Below are positions 17,696 through 26,522 of a stretch of DNA of 64,000 nucleotides, in pieces. The position numbers were made by a program, and so were the translations under genes. A model generated the notes under the pieces. That model was not told where the DNA came from and searched no databases. It saw only the letters and a program-made list of their open reading frames with translations. Positions within the stretch are counted from its first letter, which is position 1, and every line of letters begins with the position of its first letter. Origin of the DNA: Hyphomicrobiales bacterium (GTDB lineage: Bacteria; Pseudomonadota; Alphaproteobacteria; Rhizobiales; Beijerinckiaceae); assembly GCA_016716745.1 (NCBI GenBank), contig JADJVD010000004.1:62001-126000 (forward strand), in the 5' to 3' direction.

Positions 17696-18948
17696 CGGGC
17701 CTGCGCGACAATCGCGACCCGGGCGCCGCGCTGATGGCGCGGCTCGACGAGCTCGCCGCCTTCACCGACGAGCCGGGCAGACTGACGCGGCTGTTCCTGT
17801 CGCCCTCGCACAAGCGCGCCGTCGCGCAGGTGATCGCGTGGATGCGCGCGGCCGGCATGACCGCGACCCTTGACGATGTCGGCAATGTGCGCGGCCGCTA
17901 CGAGGGCGCGACGCCCGGCGCGCCGGCGCTGCTTCTCGGGTCGCATATCGACACGGTGCGCGACGCCGGGCGCTACGACGGAACGCTCGGCGTGATGCTG
18001 GCGATCGCGGTCGTCGCCGAACTCGACCGGCGCGGCGAGCGGTTGCCGTTCGCCGTCGACGTGCTCGCTTTCGGCGACGAGGAGGGCGTGCGCTTTCCGA
18101 CGACACTCTCGGGCTCGCGCGCGATGACGGGCGCGTTCGATCCGGCGACGCTCGCTTGCGCGGATGGCGAGGGCGTCACGCTGGAGGCGGCGCTGCGCGG
18201 CTTCGGTTGCGATCCGGCCGGGATCCGCGCGCTCGCCTATCCGCCCGGCGCGGCGCTCGCCTATGTCGAGGCGCATATCGAGCAGGGGCCGGTGCTGCAG
18301 GCGCGCGGCGCGGCGCTCGGCGTGGTGACGGCGATCAACGGCGCGACGCGCTTTCGCGTCGTCGTCGAGGGCGTGGCGGGCCATGCCGGCACTGTGCCGA
18401 TGGCGATCCGCAGCGACGCGCTGGCGGGCGCGGCCGAGATGATCCTCGCCGTCGAGGCGCGGGCGCGGGGCGAGGAGGATCTCGTCGCCACCGTCGGGCA
18501 GGTCGCGGTCGAGCCGGGCGCCGTCAACGTCATTCCCGGCGCGGCGCGCTTCACCATCGACATGCGCGCGCCGGACGACGCGCAGCGGCGCGCGGCCGTC
18601 GCCGACGTCGAGGCGGCCTGCCGCGCCATTGCGGAGCGGCGCGGCCTCGCGCTGGCGATGGAGCGCGCGCACGACGCGCCGGCGGTCGCCTGCGATCCGC
18701 GCCTCGTCGCCATGCTGGCCAAGAGCGTCGCGCGGGAAGGTGGCGCGCCGATCCGCCTGCCGAGCGGCGCCGGCCACGACGCGATGGCGATGGCGCGGCT
18801 CTGCCCGTCGGCGATGCTGTTCGTGCGATGTCGCGACGGGATCAGCCACAATCCGGCCGAAGCGATCACGGCCGAGGATGCGGGCGCGGCCTTCGCCGCG
18901 CTGCTCGATTTCGTGCGGCGGTTCGATCCGTCCGCGCTCACGCGCTGA
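17692..18948 (+). CDS. Allantoate amidohydrolase / Zn-dependent carbamoylase (M20 family)
   Basis: A 418-residue metallohydrolase of the hydantoinase/carbamoylase family in the M20 fold. Metal-site segments are LLGSHIDTVRDAGRYDGTLG, FGDEEGVRFPT, EAHIEQGP and the C-terminal SGAGHDAMAM; the dimerisation lid starts near GVVTAINGATRF. In this operon it most likely acts as allantoate amidohydrolase (AllC/HpxK type), cleaving allantoate to ureidoglycolate or ureidoglycine, CO2 and ammonia. Sequence alone does not separate it from N-carbamoyl amino acid hydrolases. The GTG start overlaps the puuE-uraD stop. Cytoplasmic. Confidence 0.88.
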   Translation: MTGLRDNRDPGAALMARLDELAAFTDEPGRLTRLFLSPSHKRAVAQVIAWMRAAGMTATLDDVGNVRGRYEGATPGAPALLLGSHIDTVRDAGRYDGTLGVMLAIAVVAELDRRGERLPFAVDVLAFGDEEGVRFPTTLSGSRAMTGAFDPATLACADGEGVTLEAALRGFGCDPAGIRALAYPPGAALAYVEAHIEQGPVLQARGAALGVVTAINGATRFRVVVEGVAGHAGTVPMAIRSDALAGAAEMILAVEARARGEEDLVATVGQVAVEPGAVNVIPGAARFTIDMRAPDDAQRRAAVADVEAACRAIAERRGLALAMERAHDAPAVACDPRLVAMLAKSVAREGGAPIRLPSGAGHDAMAMARLCPSAMLFVRCRDGISHNPAEAITAEDAGAAFAALLDFVRRFDPSALTR

Positions 18949-18957
18949 GGTGCGACG

Positions 18958-19743
18958 ATGCCGAAATTCTCCGCCAATCTGACGATGCTGTTCAACGAAG
19001 TTCCGTTTCTGGAGCGCTTCGGCGCGGCGGCGCGGGCGGGGTTCCGGGCGGTCGAATACGTCTCGCCCTACGAGCATCCGAAGGAGGCGGTCGCCGCCGA
19101 GCTGACGAAGCACGGGTTGACGCAGGCGCTGTTCAATCTTCCTGCGGGGCGGTGGGACAAGGGCGAGCGCGGGCTCGGCTGCCTGCCGGACCGGCAGCAG
19201 GAGTTCCGCCGTAGCGTCTCGACCGCCATCGACTACGCCAGGGCGCTGAACTGCGACCGCGTGAACTGCCTCGCCGGGCTCGCGCCGGACGGCGTCAATC
19301 CCGCGCTGTTGCGCAAGACGCTCGTCGACAACCTGAAATACGCCGTGCGGGAAACGAAGAAGGCGGGGATCGTGCTCGTTCTCGAGGCGATAAACCCGCA
19401 CGACATTCCCGGCTTCTTCCTCAACACCTCGCGTCAGGCGATCGAGATCATGGACGAGGTTAACTCGGACAACCTGCTGTTCCAATACGATATTTATCAC
19501 ATGCAGCGGGTCGAGGGGGAGGTCGCGCGGACAATCGAACGATTGTTCCCGCGCATCGGCCATTTCCAGATCGCCGGCAATCCGGGGCGGCACGAGCCCG
19601 ATACGGGCGAGATCAATTATCCCTACCTGTTCGATCTGATCGACCGGCTCGGCTATCGCGGCTGGATCGGCGCCGAATATCGGCCGAAAGGGCGCACCGA
19701 GGACGGGCTGGCATGGCTGGGCAAATATCAGACTTTCGTCTAA
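18958..19743 (+). CDS. hyi: Hydroxypyruvate isomerase family TIM-barrel protein
   Basis: A 261-residue xylose-isomerase-like TIM barrel matching the Hyi/OtnI family: MPKFSANLTMLFNEVPFLER, FNLPAGRWDKGERGLGCLP, LVLEAINPHDIPGFF with the catalytic glutamate, and GAEYRPKGRTEDGL. The family interconverts hydroxypyruvate and tartronate semialdehyde in glyoxylate use, or 2-oxo-tetronates. It lies ten bases after the amidohydrolase gene, as the third gene of the plus-strand purine operon, which fits disposal of ureide-derived glyoxylate. No glyoxylate carboligase is seen in the window. Confidence 0.9.
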   Translation: MPKFSANLTMLFNEVPFLERFGAAARAGFRAVEYVSPYEHPKEAVAAELTKHGLTQALFNLPAGRWDKGERGLGCLPDRQQEFRRSVSTAIDYARALNCDRVNCLAGLAPDGVNPALLRKTLVDNLKYAVRETKKAGIVLVLEAINPHDIPGFFLNTSRQAIEIMDEVNSDNLLFQYDIYHMQRVEGEVARTIERLFPRIGHFQIAGNPGRHEPDTGEINYPYLFDLIDRLGYRGWIGAEYRPKGRTEDGLAWLGKYQTFV

Positions 19744-19815
19744 GCCGATTTAATGACCTGTATTCCCTCCGGAAATGAAGGATAGTCCGGGTCGCGCCGC
19801 GTTCAGCTTCCGTCC

Positions 19816-19831
19816 ATGTTCGTGCGAACAT
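19816..19831. promoter_or_regulatory. Palindrome upstream of the phasin-like gene
   Basis: The perfect inverted repeat ATGTTCG-TG-CGAACAT lies 32 bases before the GTG of the small gene at 19863, in a 119-base gap after hyi. Its symmetry and position suggest a protein-binding site. It is not a standard alphaproteobacterial LexA box, which is a direct GTTC-N7-GTTC repeat. Confidence 0.35.
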
Positions 19832-19862
19832 CATTCACCGTCGCCTCACCCCGGGAGTTCCC

Positions 19863-20204
19863 GTGCCGCCGAAAATTCGCCGCCGCGCCTCCCGTCTCGG
19901 CGCCCGCTTCGTCAAGGACGGCCTGCATACGGCCGAAACGCTGTCGGCCCGCCTGCCCATGCTGATGACGCCGGCCGGCGATCTGGCCGAACGCAGCCGC
20001 ATGGTGACGGAGAAGTTCGAGGCCGCCGCGCAGGGCATGGCGGCCGCGACGCTCGAACTCGGCTCGTTCTGGATGAAGGCGATGTTCGGCGGCGTGCGCG
20101 GCCCGATGGACGTGCTCGCGGGCATGATGGACGTCGCTGCGGCGGCGACCGAGCCGGCGAGCCGCAAGGTTCAGGCGAACGCCAAGCGTCTGCGTCGGCG
20201 CTGA
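19863..20204 (+). CDS. Small phasin-like protein
   Basis: A 113-residue basic, helix-rich protein with no signal peptide. The central segment (RMVTEKFEAAAQGMAAATLEL) and the flanking Ala/Met-rich amphipathic helices recall phasins that coat polyhydroxyalkanoate granules, but it is shorter and I cannot confirm the domain. The C-terminus is strongly basic (KRLRRR). Start is GTG 19863 with GGGAG seven bases upstream. It is convergent with the next gene, with no intergenic space. No polyhydroxyalkanoate gene is in the window. Confidence 0.55.
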   Translation: MPPKIRRRASRLGARFVKDGLHTAETLSARLPMLMTPAGDLAERSRMVTEKFEAAAQGMAAATLELGSFWMKAMFGGVRGPMDVLAGMMDVAAAATEPASRKVQANAKRLRRR

Positions 20205-20804
20205 TCAGGCGGCTTGTGGTCGCGTCGCCGCGGCTGCGAGCGCGTTGAGCGCCTGTTCGGCGCCATTGTCGTCCACCCCGTCCAATCGCGTCGTCACGTC
20301 CTCCATGTCGCCGTCCGTGCGGGCGCGCCCGTGCGAGACGACGATCGAGCCGCCGACGATCGGCAGACGCAGGCGGCGGACGTTGCGGATCGAGGCGGGC
20401 CAGGTCGAGGTCGCCTCGGCGCCGACGATCTCGATGAGGCGCCGGTCCGTGACCGCGTAGACGAGACGGCGCGCGCGGCGCAGCATCTTCACTGGCTGAT
20501 ACAGCATGCCGAGCCCGATCAGCACGAAGGGCAGGCCGAAGGCCGCCATCAGACCGGCGATCCAGCGCGGCGTCTTCGAGCGGTTCTCGCCGATGAAGGC
20601 GTCCCAGGCGAAGCCGAGGGCCGCGCCCTCCCAGACGACGGCGAAGCCGGTCCAGACCAGGCCAAAAGCGAGCGTCAGCGCTATCGCGGGGATGGCCGCC
20701 GTCCAGCGCGGCTTGCCGGCCCAGCGCACGACTTCGCCGCGCTCGAGCTTGCGTCGCACCTGCTCGCGCGCGTCCGGGGGAAGGCTCAGGAGAGCGTTCG
20801 ACAC
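20205..20804 (-). CDS. Membrane protein with PH-like domain
   Basis: A 199-residue protein with an acidic/basic amphipathic start (LLSLPPDAREQVRRKL), two hydrophobic helices (AIPAIALTLAFGLVWTGFA and MAAFGLPFVLIGLGMLY), and a soluble C-terminus containing RRLVYAVTDRRLIEI and IVVSHGR, a layout typical of bacterial PH (bPH-like) membrane proteins. The function of the family is unknown. It starts with GTG at 20804 and has only a weak ribosome site. It is transcribed towards the phasin-like gene. The 3' Ala-rich tail is low complexity. Confidence 0.65.
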   Translation of the reverse strand: MSNALLSLPPDAREQVRRKLERGEVVRWAGKPRWTAAIPAIALTLAFGLVWTGFAVVWEGAALGFAWDAFIGENRSKTPRWIAGLMAAFGLPFVLIGLGMLYQPVKMLRRARRLVYAVTDRRLIEIVGAEATSTWPASIRNVRRLRLPIVGGSIVVSHGRARTDGDMEDVTTRLDGVDDNGAEQALNALAAAATRPQAA

Positions 20805-20903
20805 GGGCGGGTCTCGGAGACGTGCTTCATCTGCGAAGGAGCAAGCCCGAGGCGCGTGAAGGAAGCGTGAAGCGGCCGCAGCGTTTTGCGGCGACCGCCG
20901 TTT

Positions 20904-22601
20904 TCAGCGCAGGAAATCGAAATCGCAGCCTTCGTCCGCCTGCAACACCGTGTCGTGGAACAGCCGCGCATAGCCGCGCGCCGCGCCGGCGGGGCGCGGC
21001 GGCGCCGTCCAGGCGGCGCGGCGGCGGGCGAGTTCGGCCTCGTCCACCAGCAACTCGAGCCGCCGCGCGGGAACATCGAGGCGGATGCGGTCTCCGGTGC
21101 GCACCAGCGCCAGCGGGCCGCCGACGGCGGATTCGGGCGCGACATGCAGCACGATCGTCCCGAAGGCGGTGCCGGACATGCGCGCGTCGGAGATGCGCGC
21201 CATGTCCTTCACGCCGGCGCGGGCGAGCTTCTTCGGGATCGGCAGATAGCCGGCCTCGGGCATGCCCGGCGCCCCCTTCGGCCCGGCGTTGCGCAGCACC
21301 AGAACGTCCTGCGCCGTCACGTCGAGCGCCTCGTCGTCGATGCGCCGCGTCATGTCCTCGACGCTCTCGAACACCACGGCGCGTCCCTCATGCGTCAGCA
21401 ACGCCGGCGAAGCGGCGGCGTGCTTGATGACGGCGCCGGCAGGCGCGAGATTGCCGCGCAGCACCGCCATGCCGCCCTCCGCCCGCAAGGGATTTTCGCG
21501 CGTGCGGATGACGGTCTGGCCGGGGACGATCTCGGCGCCGGCGATCACCTCCGCGAGGGTTTCTCCCGAGACGGTCGTCGCGGAGACATCGAGCAGGTCT
21601 TCGATCTCGCGCATCAGGCGCGGCATGCCGCCGGCGATGTGGAAATGTTCGAGATAGTGGTCGCCGGTCGGCTTCAGATCGACCAGCACCGGCGCGCGCC
21701 GGCCGATGGCGTCGAATTCCTCCAGATCCACTGTCAGACCCAGCCGGCCGGCGATCGCGGCCAGATGCACGATGGCGTTGGTCGAGCCGCCGATGGTCTG
21801 CAACACGGTCAGCGCGTTGCGGAAGGCGGCCTCAGTCATGATCTGGCGCGGGCGCGGGCCGCGCGCCTTCGCCATCTCGACGGCGCGCCGGCCGGTCGCC
21901 TCGGCGTTGCGCAAGCGGTCCGCATGCACGGCCGGGATCGTTCCCGAGCCGGGCAGCGTCATGCCCAGCGCCTCCGTCACGCAGGCCATGGTGGAAGCCG
22001 TGCCCATCACCATGCAGGTGCCGTTGGTCGGCGCGAGGCGTTCGCTGACGGTGCCGATCTCGCCCTCGTCGATCTCGCCGGCGCGATGACGCGCCCACAG
22101 GCGCCGACAATCGGTGCAGGCGCCGAGCCGCTCGCCCTTGTGATGGCCGGCGAGCATCGGGCCTGTAAACAGCACGATGGCTGGAATGTCGGCGGAGGCC
22201 GCCGCCATCAACTGCGCGGGCGCGGTCTTGTCGCATCCCCCGATCAGGATGACCGCGTCCATCGGCTGGGCGCGGATCATCTCCTCGGTCTCCATCGCCA
22301 TCAGATTGCGCAGATACATCGAGGTGGGATGCGAAAAGCTCTCGCCGAGCGAGATGGTCGGGAACACCATCGGCAGGCCGCCGGCGAGCATGATTCCGCG
22401 GCTCGCCGCCTCGATGAGTTGCGGCGTATTGCCGTGGCAGGGATTGAAGTCGGAGGCCGTGTCCGCGATGCCGACGATGGGGCGGTCGAGCGCGTCGTCC
22501 GAATAACCCTTGGCCTTGATGAACACCTTGCGCAGGAACAGCGAGAAGCCGGCGTCGCCATAGCTCGTCAGGCCCTTGCGCAGGCCCTTTGCGTCGTCCA
22601 T
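20904..22601 (-). CDS. IlvD/Edd family dehydratase
   Basis: A 565-residue Fe-S dehydratase of the IlvD/Edd family, which holds dihydroxy-acid dehydratase, phosphogluconate dehydratase and sugar-acid dehydratases. The cluster cysteines lie in DFNPCHGNTP, LIGGCDKTAP and NGTCMVMGTAST, and the C-terminal ARISDARMSGTAFG motif is intact. The N-terminus is short and the sequence is nearer the sugar-acid dehydratase branch than canonical IlvD by my reading, so the substrate may be an aldonate. No branched-chain biosynthesis or sugar-acid genes are adjacent. Start is ATG 22601. Palindromic repeats lie directly upstream. Confidence 0.85.
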   Translation of the reverse strand: MDDAKGLRKGLTSYGDAGFSLFLRKVFIKAKGYSDDALDRPIVGIADTASDFNPCHGNTPQLIEAASRGIMLAGGLPMVFPTISLGESFSHPTSMYLRNLMAMETEEMIRAQPMDAVILIGGCDKTAPAQLMAAASADIPAIVLFTGPMLAGHHKGERLGACTDCRRLWARHRAGEIDEGEIGTVSERLAPTNGTCMVMGTASTMACVTEALGMTLPGSGTIPAVHADRLRNAEATGRRAVEMAKARGPRPRQIMTEAAFRNALTVLQTIGGSTNAIVHLAAIAGRLGLTVDLEEFDAIGRRAPVLVDLKPTGDHYLEHFHIAGGMPRLMREIEDLLDVSATTVSGETLAEVIAGAEIVPGQTVIRTRENPLRAEGGMAVLRGNLAPAGAVIKHAAASPALLTHEGRAVVFESVEDMTRRIDDEALDVTAQDVLVLRNAGPKGAPGMPEAGYLPIPKKLARAGVKDMARISDARMSGTAFGTIVLHVAPESAVGGPLALVRTGDRIRLDVPARRLELLVDEAELARRRAAWTAPPRPAGAARGYARLFHDTVLQADEGCDFDFLR

Positions 22602-22679
22602 CGCGTCCTCCCCGTGTCCGGCGAGGTGTTGTCCCACAGGGCGGCGCGTCTGCGAAGCGGCGATGGCGCATTCCCGGCC

Positions 22680-22905
22680 CGTCATCGCTCGCCCGTCATT
22701 GCGAGCGGCGCGAAGCAATCCAGGCAGGGGCGCGCGCGAGGCTGGATTGCTTCGTCGCTGTCGCTCCTCGCAATGACGGCCGGGGGCGCTGTTCCTCGCC
22801 CGTCATCGCTCGCCCTTCATTGCGAGCGAAGCGAAGCAATCCACGCCGGGGACGTGCGTGAGGCTGGATTGCTTCGTCGCTGTCGCTCACCGCAATGACG
22901 GAGAG
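22680..22905. repeat. Two tandem palindromic intergenic repeats
   Basis: Two copies of a unit of about 110-120 bases fill the 309-base gap between the dehydratase and protease genes. Each begins with a CGTCATCGCTCG lead, then TCATTGCGAGCG, GAAGCAATCCA, a variable loop, GCTGGATTGCTTCGTCG, CTGTCGCTC and CGCAATGACG. Each therefore folds into a long hairpin (about 22694-22778 and 22815-22900). The two copies differ at scattered positions. This is the dispersed palindromic repeat type common in Hyphomicrobiales intergenic DNA. No transposase is present. Confidence 0.85.
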
Positions 22906-22910
22906 GCTGG

Positions 22911-23945
22911 CTAGCTCGCGCGCTCCTTCGGGCCGATCCAGAAGCGGCGCACTTCGGAGCGGCGCAGCACGTCCAGCGGCGCGGTGCGGCCGATCAGCGA
23001 GGCGTCGAGCTTGCGCACGAGGTCGCCGGCGCTCGTCACCTCGCGCCCGTCGAGCGCGATGACGATGTCGCCGGTCAGCACGCCTGCTTCGTCGGCGGGC
23101 GAGCCGCGCTCGACGGCGGTGACGAGCGCGCCGGTCGCCTGTGCGAGGCCAAGGCGCAGCGCGATGCGGCGCGGCAACGTCGCGACCGCGGCGCCGACTC
23201 CGACATAGGCGCGCCGCACTCGGCCGTGGCGGACGATCTCGCCCAGCACGAAGCTCGCCGTGTTGGCGGCGACCGCGAAGCAGATGCCCTGCGCGCCCTG
23301 AATGATCGCGGTGTTGATCCCGATCACCTCGCCGCGCGCATTGACCAGCGGACCGCCGGAATTGCCGGGGTTCAACGCCGCGTCCGTCTGGATCACGTCC
23401 TCGATCATGCGGCCGTTGCGCGAGCGCAGGGAGCGCCCGAGGGCGGAGACGACGCCGGCGGTGACGGTCGCGTCGAAGCCGAGCGGATTGCCGATCGCCA
23501 CCGCGATCTGGCCGCGCTTCAGCACGGAGGAATCGCCGAGCGGCGCGAAAGGCAGCGTCGCCGCCTCGTCGACGCGCAGCAGCGCGAGGTCGGTGTCGGG
23601 ATCGTCGCCGAGCACGCGCGCGGTGAGCGTGCGCCCGTCGAGCAGCGTAGCCTCGACGACGCGCGCGCCCTGCACGACGTGGCTGTTGGTCAGCACGAAT
23701 CCGTCCGGCGAGACGATGACGCCGGAGCCCGCGCCCGCCGGCGCGCCGCCGCGCTTCACGTCGATGCGCACGACGGCGTGGCCTACGCGGTCCACCACGT
23801 CCACCAGCGTTCGCGAATAGGAATCGAGCAACGCGTCGTCGGAGGTCGCGGCCGGCGCACCGGGCCCGCGCGCATCGGCGGGGATGTCGTCGAGAACGGG
23901 TCTCGGAAGAGCGTCGAAATCGAAAATCGTGTCCATTTCGCGCAT
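22911..23945 (-). CDS. Trypsin-like serine protease with PDZ domain (HtrA-like)
   Basis: A 344-residue protein with a complete catalytic triad: His89 in TNSHVV, Asp119 in DTDLALL and Ser196 in GNSGGPL. A C-terminal PDZ domain (RRAYVGVGAA ... GSPADEAGVLTGDIVIALDG) follows. The layout matches DegP/DegS-type proteases but with only one PDZ. The N-terminus (MREMDTIFDFDALPRPVL) is acidic and lacks a signal peptide or membrane helix, so the protein looks cytoplasmic, which is uncommon for HtrA. It is divergent from the molybdenum hydroxylase gene; the starts are about 130 bases apart. Confidence 0.9.
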   Translation of the reverse strand: MREMDTIFDFDALPRPVLDDIPADARGPGAPAATSDDALLDSYSRTLVDVVDRVGHAVVRIDVKRGGAPAGAGSGVIVSPDGFVLTNSHVVQGARVVEATLLDGRTLTARVLGDDPDTDLALLRVDEAATLPFAPLGDSSVLKRGQIAVAIGNPLGFDATVTAGVVSALGRSLRSRNGRMIEDVIQTDAALNPGNSGGPLVNARGEVIGINTAIIQGAQGICFAVAANTASFVLGEIVRHGRVRRAYVGVGAAVATLPRRIALRLGLAQATGALVTAVERGSPADEAGVLTGDIVIALDGREVTSAGDLVRKLDASLIGRTAPLDVLRRSEVRRFWIGPKERAS

Positions 23946-24076
23946 ATGGGGGCGGCGGCGTGGAGACGGAAGGGCCCGGCCCGCGCATGCGCGCCCGGCG
24001 CGGGCGGGGGTGGCGCCCGCCGCCGGGGCGGCTAGTCTTGCGGCCAAGGACAGGACGCCTGCGGGAGGACGAGCGG

Positions 24077-26380
24077 ATGCGGCCCATGAAATTCGGCATC
24101 GGTCAGGCGGTGAAGCGCGTCGAGGATGCGCGGCTGATCACCGGCCACGGCCAGTATACCGGCGATGTCGAGGCGCCCGGCGTCGCGACCGCCTCGTTCC
24201 TGCGCAGCCCGCATGCGCATGCGCGTTTCGCCTTCGTCGATCTGGAGACGGCGCGCGCCATGCCGGGCGTGCTGGCGGTGCTGACGGCGGCGGACGTCGT
24301 CGGGCTCGGCGGCGTGCCGTGCCTCGCGCCGATGGCGAACGCCGACGGGACGACGACGCCCTTGCCCGATTGTCCCCTGCTATGCGCCGACGAGGTTCGT
24401 CATGTCGGCGATGCGGTCGCGATGGTGATCGCGGAGGACGAGCTTGCTGCGCGCGACGCGGTCGAGGCGATCGGCGTCGACTGGGAGCCGCTCGATCTCG
24501 TCGTCGATGTTCCGGCGGCGATGAAGGGGGAGGCGGCGCAGGTCTGGCCCGACGTTCCGGGCAATCTCGCCTTCGATTCCGGCATCGGCAAGAAGGAGGC
24601 GACGGACGCCGTTTTCGCCGCCGCGCCCAGGGTCGTGGCGCTGCGTCTCGTCAACAATCGGCTGATCGCCAACTACATGGAGCCGCGCGGCGCCATCGGC
24701 GAATACGACGCCGGCGAGGACCGCTACACGCTCACCGTGTCGAGCCAGGGCGTGCACGGACTGCAGGACACGCTGGCGACGAAGATCATGAAGCTGCCGG
24801 CGGAGAAGATCCGTGTGGTGACGAAGGACGTCGGCGGCGGCTTCGGCGTCAAGACGTTCATGTATCGCGAATATCCGCTTGTGCTGGCGGCGGCGAAGAT
24901 GCTCGGCCGGCCGGTGCGCTGGCTCAGCGACCGCAGCGAGCACTTCCTCGCCGACGCGCATGGGCGCGACAACGTCACCGTCGCCGAGATGGCGCTTGAC
25001 GAGAAAGGCCGATTCCTCGGCCTTCGCATCGACCTCATCGGCGGGCTCGGCGCCTATCCCTCGCAATACGGGCCCTACATCCACTATCTCGGCGCGACGA
25101 TGGCGACGGGCCCTTACGACATCGGCGCGTTTCATGCGCGCGTGCGCGGCGTCTACACGCACACGACGCCGGTCGACGCCTATCGCGGCGCGGGGCGGCC
25201 CGAGGCGGCCTATGTGCTGGAACGTCTCGTCGACGCCTGCGCGCGCGAGATGAAGACGACGCCGGACGCGATCCGCGCGCTGAATTTCATCAAGCCGGCG
25301 CAGATGCCCTACCGCACGCCGACGAAGCGCACCTACGACGTCGGCGAATTCGAAGGGGCGATGCGGCAGGCGCTGGCGCGCGCCGACGCGGCGGGCTTTT
25401 CCGCGCGCGCCGCGCAGGCGAAGGCGCAGGGCAAGCTGCGCGGCTTCGGCTTCGCCAGTTACATCGAGTGCACGGCCTGGGGCGAAGGCGAGGAAGGCTC
25501 GCTGACGCTGAACGAGGACGGATCCTTCACCGTGCTCGTCGGCACGCAATCGAACGGGCAGGGTCACGAGACCGCCTATGCCCAGGTCGTCGCGCAATAT
25601 CTCGACGTGCCGGTGGATAGCGTGCGCGTCGTGCAGGGCGACACGGATCGCGTCGCGACCGGAAACGGCACCGGCGGATCGCGCTCGATTCCCGTCGGAT
25701 CGGCGATGGTGGCGCGCGCCTCCGACAAGCTGTCGATCCAGCTCAAGGAGCTCGCTTCCGACAGACTCGAGGCGGCGGTCGCCGATCTGGAAATCGCCGA
25801 TGGCGGCGTGCGCATCGCCGGCACGGACCGCGCGATCTCCTTCGCCGACATCGCCAGGCTGCCGAAGGCGACGCCCGAGGCGCGGCGCGCGGTGGAGAGC
25901 TACACGCCGCCGGAGGCGACCTATCCGAACGGGACGCATGTCTGCGAACTCGAGGTCGATCCCGAGACCGGGCAAGTGACCATCGAGCGTTACACGATCT
26001 GCGACGATTTCGGCGTCACGCTCAATCCGCTGCTGCTGGCGGGTCAGGTGCATGGCGGCGTCGTGCAGGGCGTCGGGCAGGCCCTCAGCGAGCGCACGGT
26101 CTATTCCGAGGACGGCCAGCTTCTCAGCGCGAGCCTGATGGATTACGGCGTGCCGCGCGCGGCCGATGTCGGCAGCTTCCATTTCGAGACGCGCAACGTG
26201 CCCTCGACCACTAACCCGCTCGGCCTGAAGGGGGCGGGCGAGGCCGGGTCCATCGGCTCCTGCCCGGCGGTGATGAACGCGCTCGTCGACGCGCTGCATC
26301 GCAATTACGGGATCGCGCATATCGACATGCCGGCGACGCCGCTGGCGATCTTCAAGGCGATCAGGGCGGCGGCTCGCTGA
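24077..26380 (+). CDS. Xanthine dehydrogenase family molybdopterin-binding subunit (CoxL form II-like)
   Basis: A 767-residue MoCo subunit of the molybdenum hydroxylase family. Motifs are DVGGGFGVKT, VDAYRGAGRPEAAYV, GTQSNGQGHET and the C-terminal LKGAGEAGSIG with the catalytic glutamate. AYRGAGR is the form II signature; form I CO dehydrogenase carries a cysteine motif (AYxCSFR), so CO oxidation is unlikely. The substrate is unknown. No iron-sulfur or FAD subunit gene is adjacent, and the genes immediately downstream encode c-type cytochromes. Start is ATG 24077 with GGGAGG eight bases before it. Confidence 0.9.
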   Translation: MRPMKFGIGQAVKRVEDARLITGHGQYTGDVEAPGVATASFLRSPHAHARFAFVDLETARAMPGVLAVLTAADVVGLGGVPCLAPMANADGTTTPLPDCPLLCADEVRHVGDAVAMVIAEDELAARDAVEAIGVDWEPLDLVVDVPAAMKGEAAQVWPDVPGNLAFDSGIGKKEATDAVFAAAPRVVALRLVNNRLIANYMEPRGAIGEYDAGEDRYTLTVSSQGVHGLQDTLATKIMKLPAEKIRVVTKDVGGGFGVKTFMYREYPLVLAAAKMLGRPVRWLSDRSEHFLADAHGRDNVTVAEMALDEKGRFLGLRIDLIGGLGAYPSQYGPYIHYLGATMATGPYDIGAFHARVRGVYTHTTPVDAYRGAGRPEAAYVLERLVDACAREMKTTPDAIRALNFIKPAQMPYRTPTKRTYDVGEFEGAMRQALARADAAGFSARAAQAKAQGKLRGFGFASYIECTAWGEGEEGSLTLNEDGSFTVLVGTQSNGQGHETAYAQVVAQYLDVPVDSVRVVQGDTDRVATGNGTGGSRSIPVGSAMVARASDKLSIQLKELASDRLEAAVADLEIADGGVRIAGTDRAISFADIARLPKATPEARRAVESYTPPEATYPNGTHVCELEVDPETGQVTIERYTICDDFGVTLNPLLLAGQVHGGVVQGVGQALSERTVYSEDGQLLSASLMDYGVPRAADVGSFHFETRNVPSTTNPLGLKGAGEAGSIGSCPAVMNALVDALHRNYGIAHIDMPATPLAIFKAIRAAAR

Positions 26381-26522
26381 CGACTCACGCGCATGTGATC
26401 GGCAAAAGCGGCCGCTTGCGGCCATGCAAATGGCGCTTACGCTAGGCTGAGACAGCAGCGCGTGAAACGACGCTGCGCGCAGTCGACCAAGAATATTCCG
26501 AGACATGTCTGGAGGAACTGGA

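Noticed and set aside
19816..19831. LexA/SOS box
   Set aside because: The half-sites face the wrong way for the Gram-positive box, and alphaproteobacterial LexA uses a GTTC-N7-GTTC direct repeat.
22680..22905. CRISPR array or insertion sequence remnant
   Set aside because: Only two units, each an internal palindrome without spacers, and no cas or transposase genes.
24077..26380. Aerobic CO dehydrogenase (coxL form I)
   Set aside because: The active-site loop reads AYRGAGR, not the cysteine-bearing form I motif, and coxM/coxS are absent.
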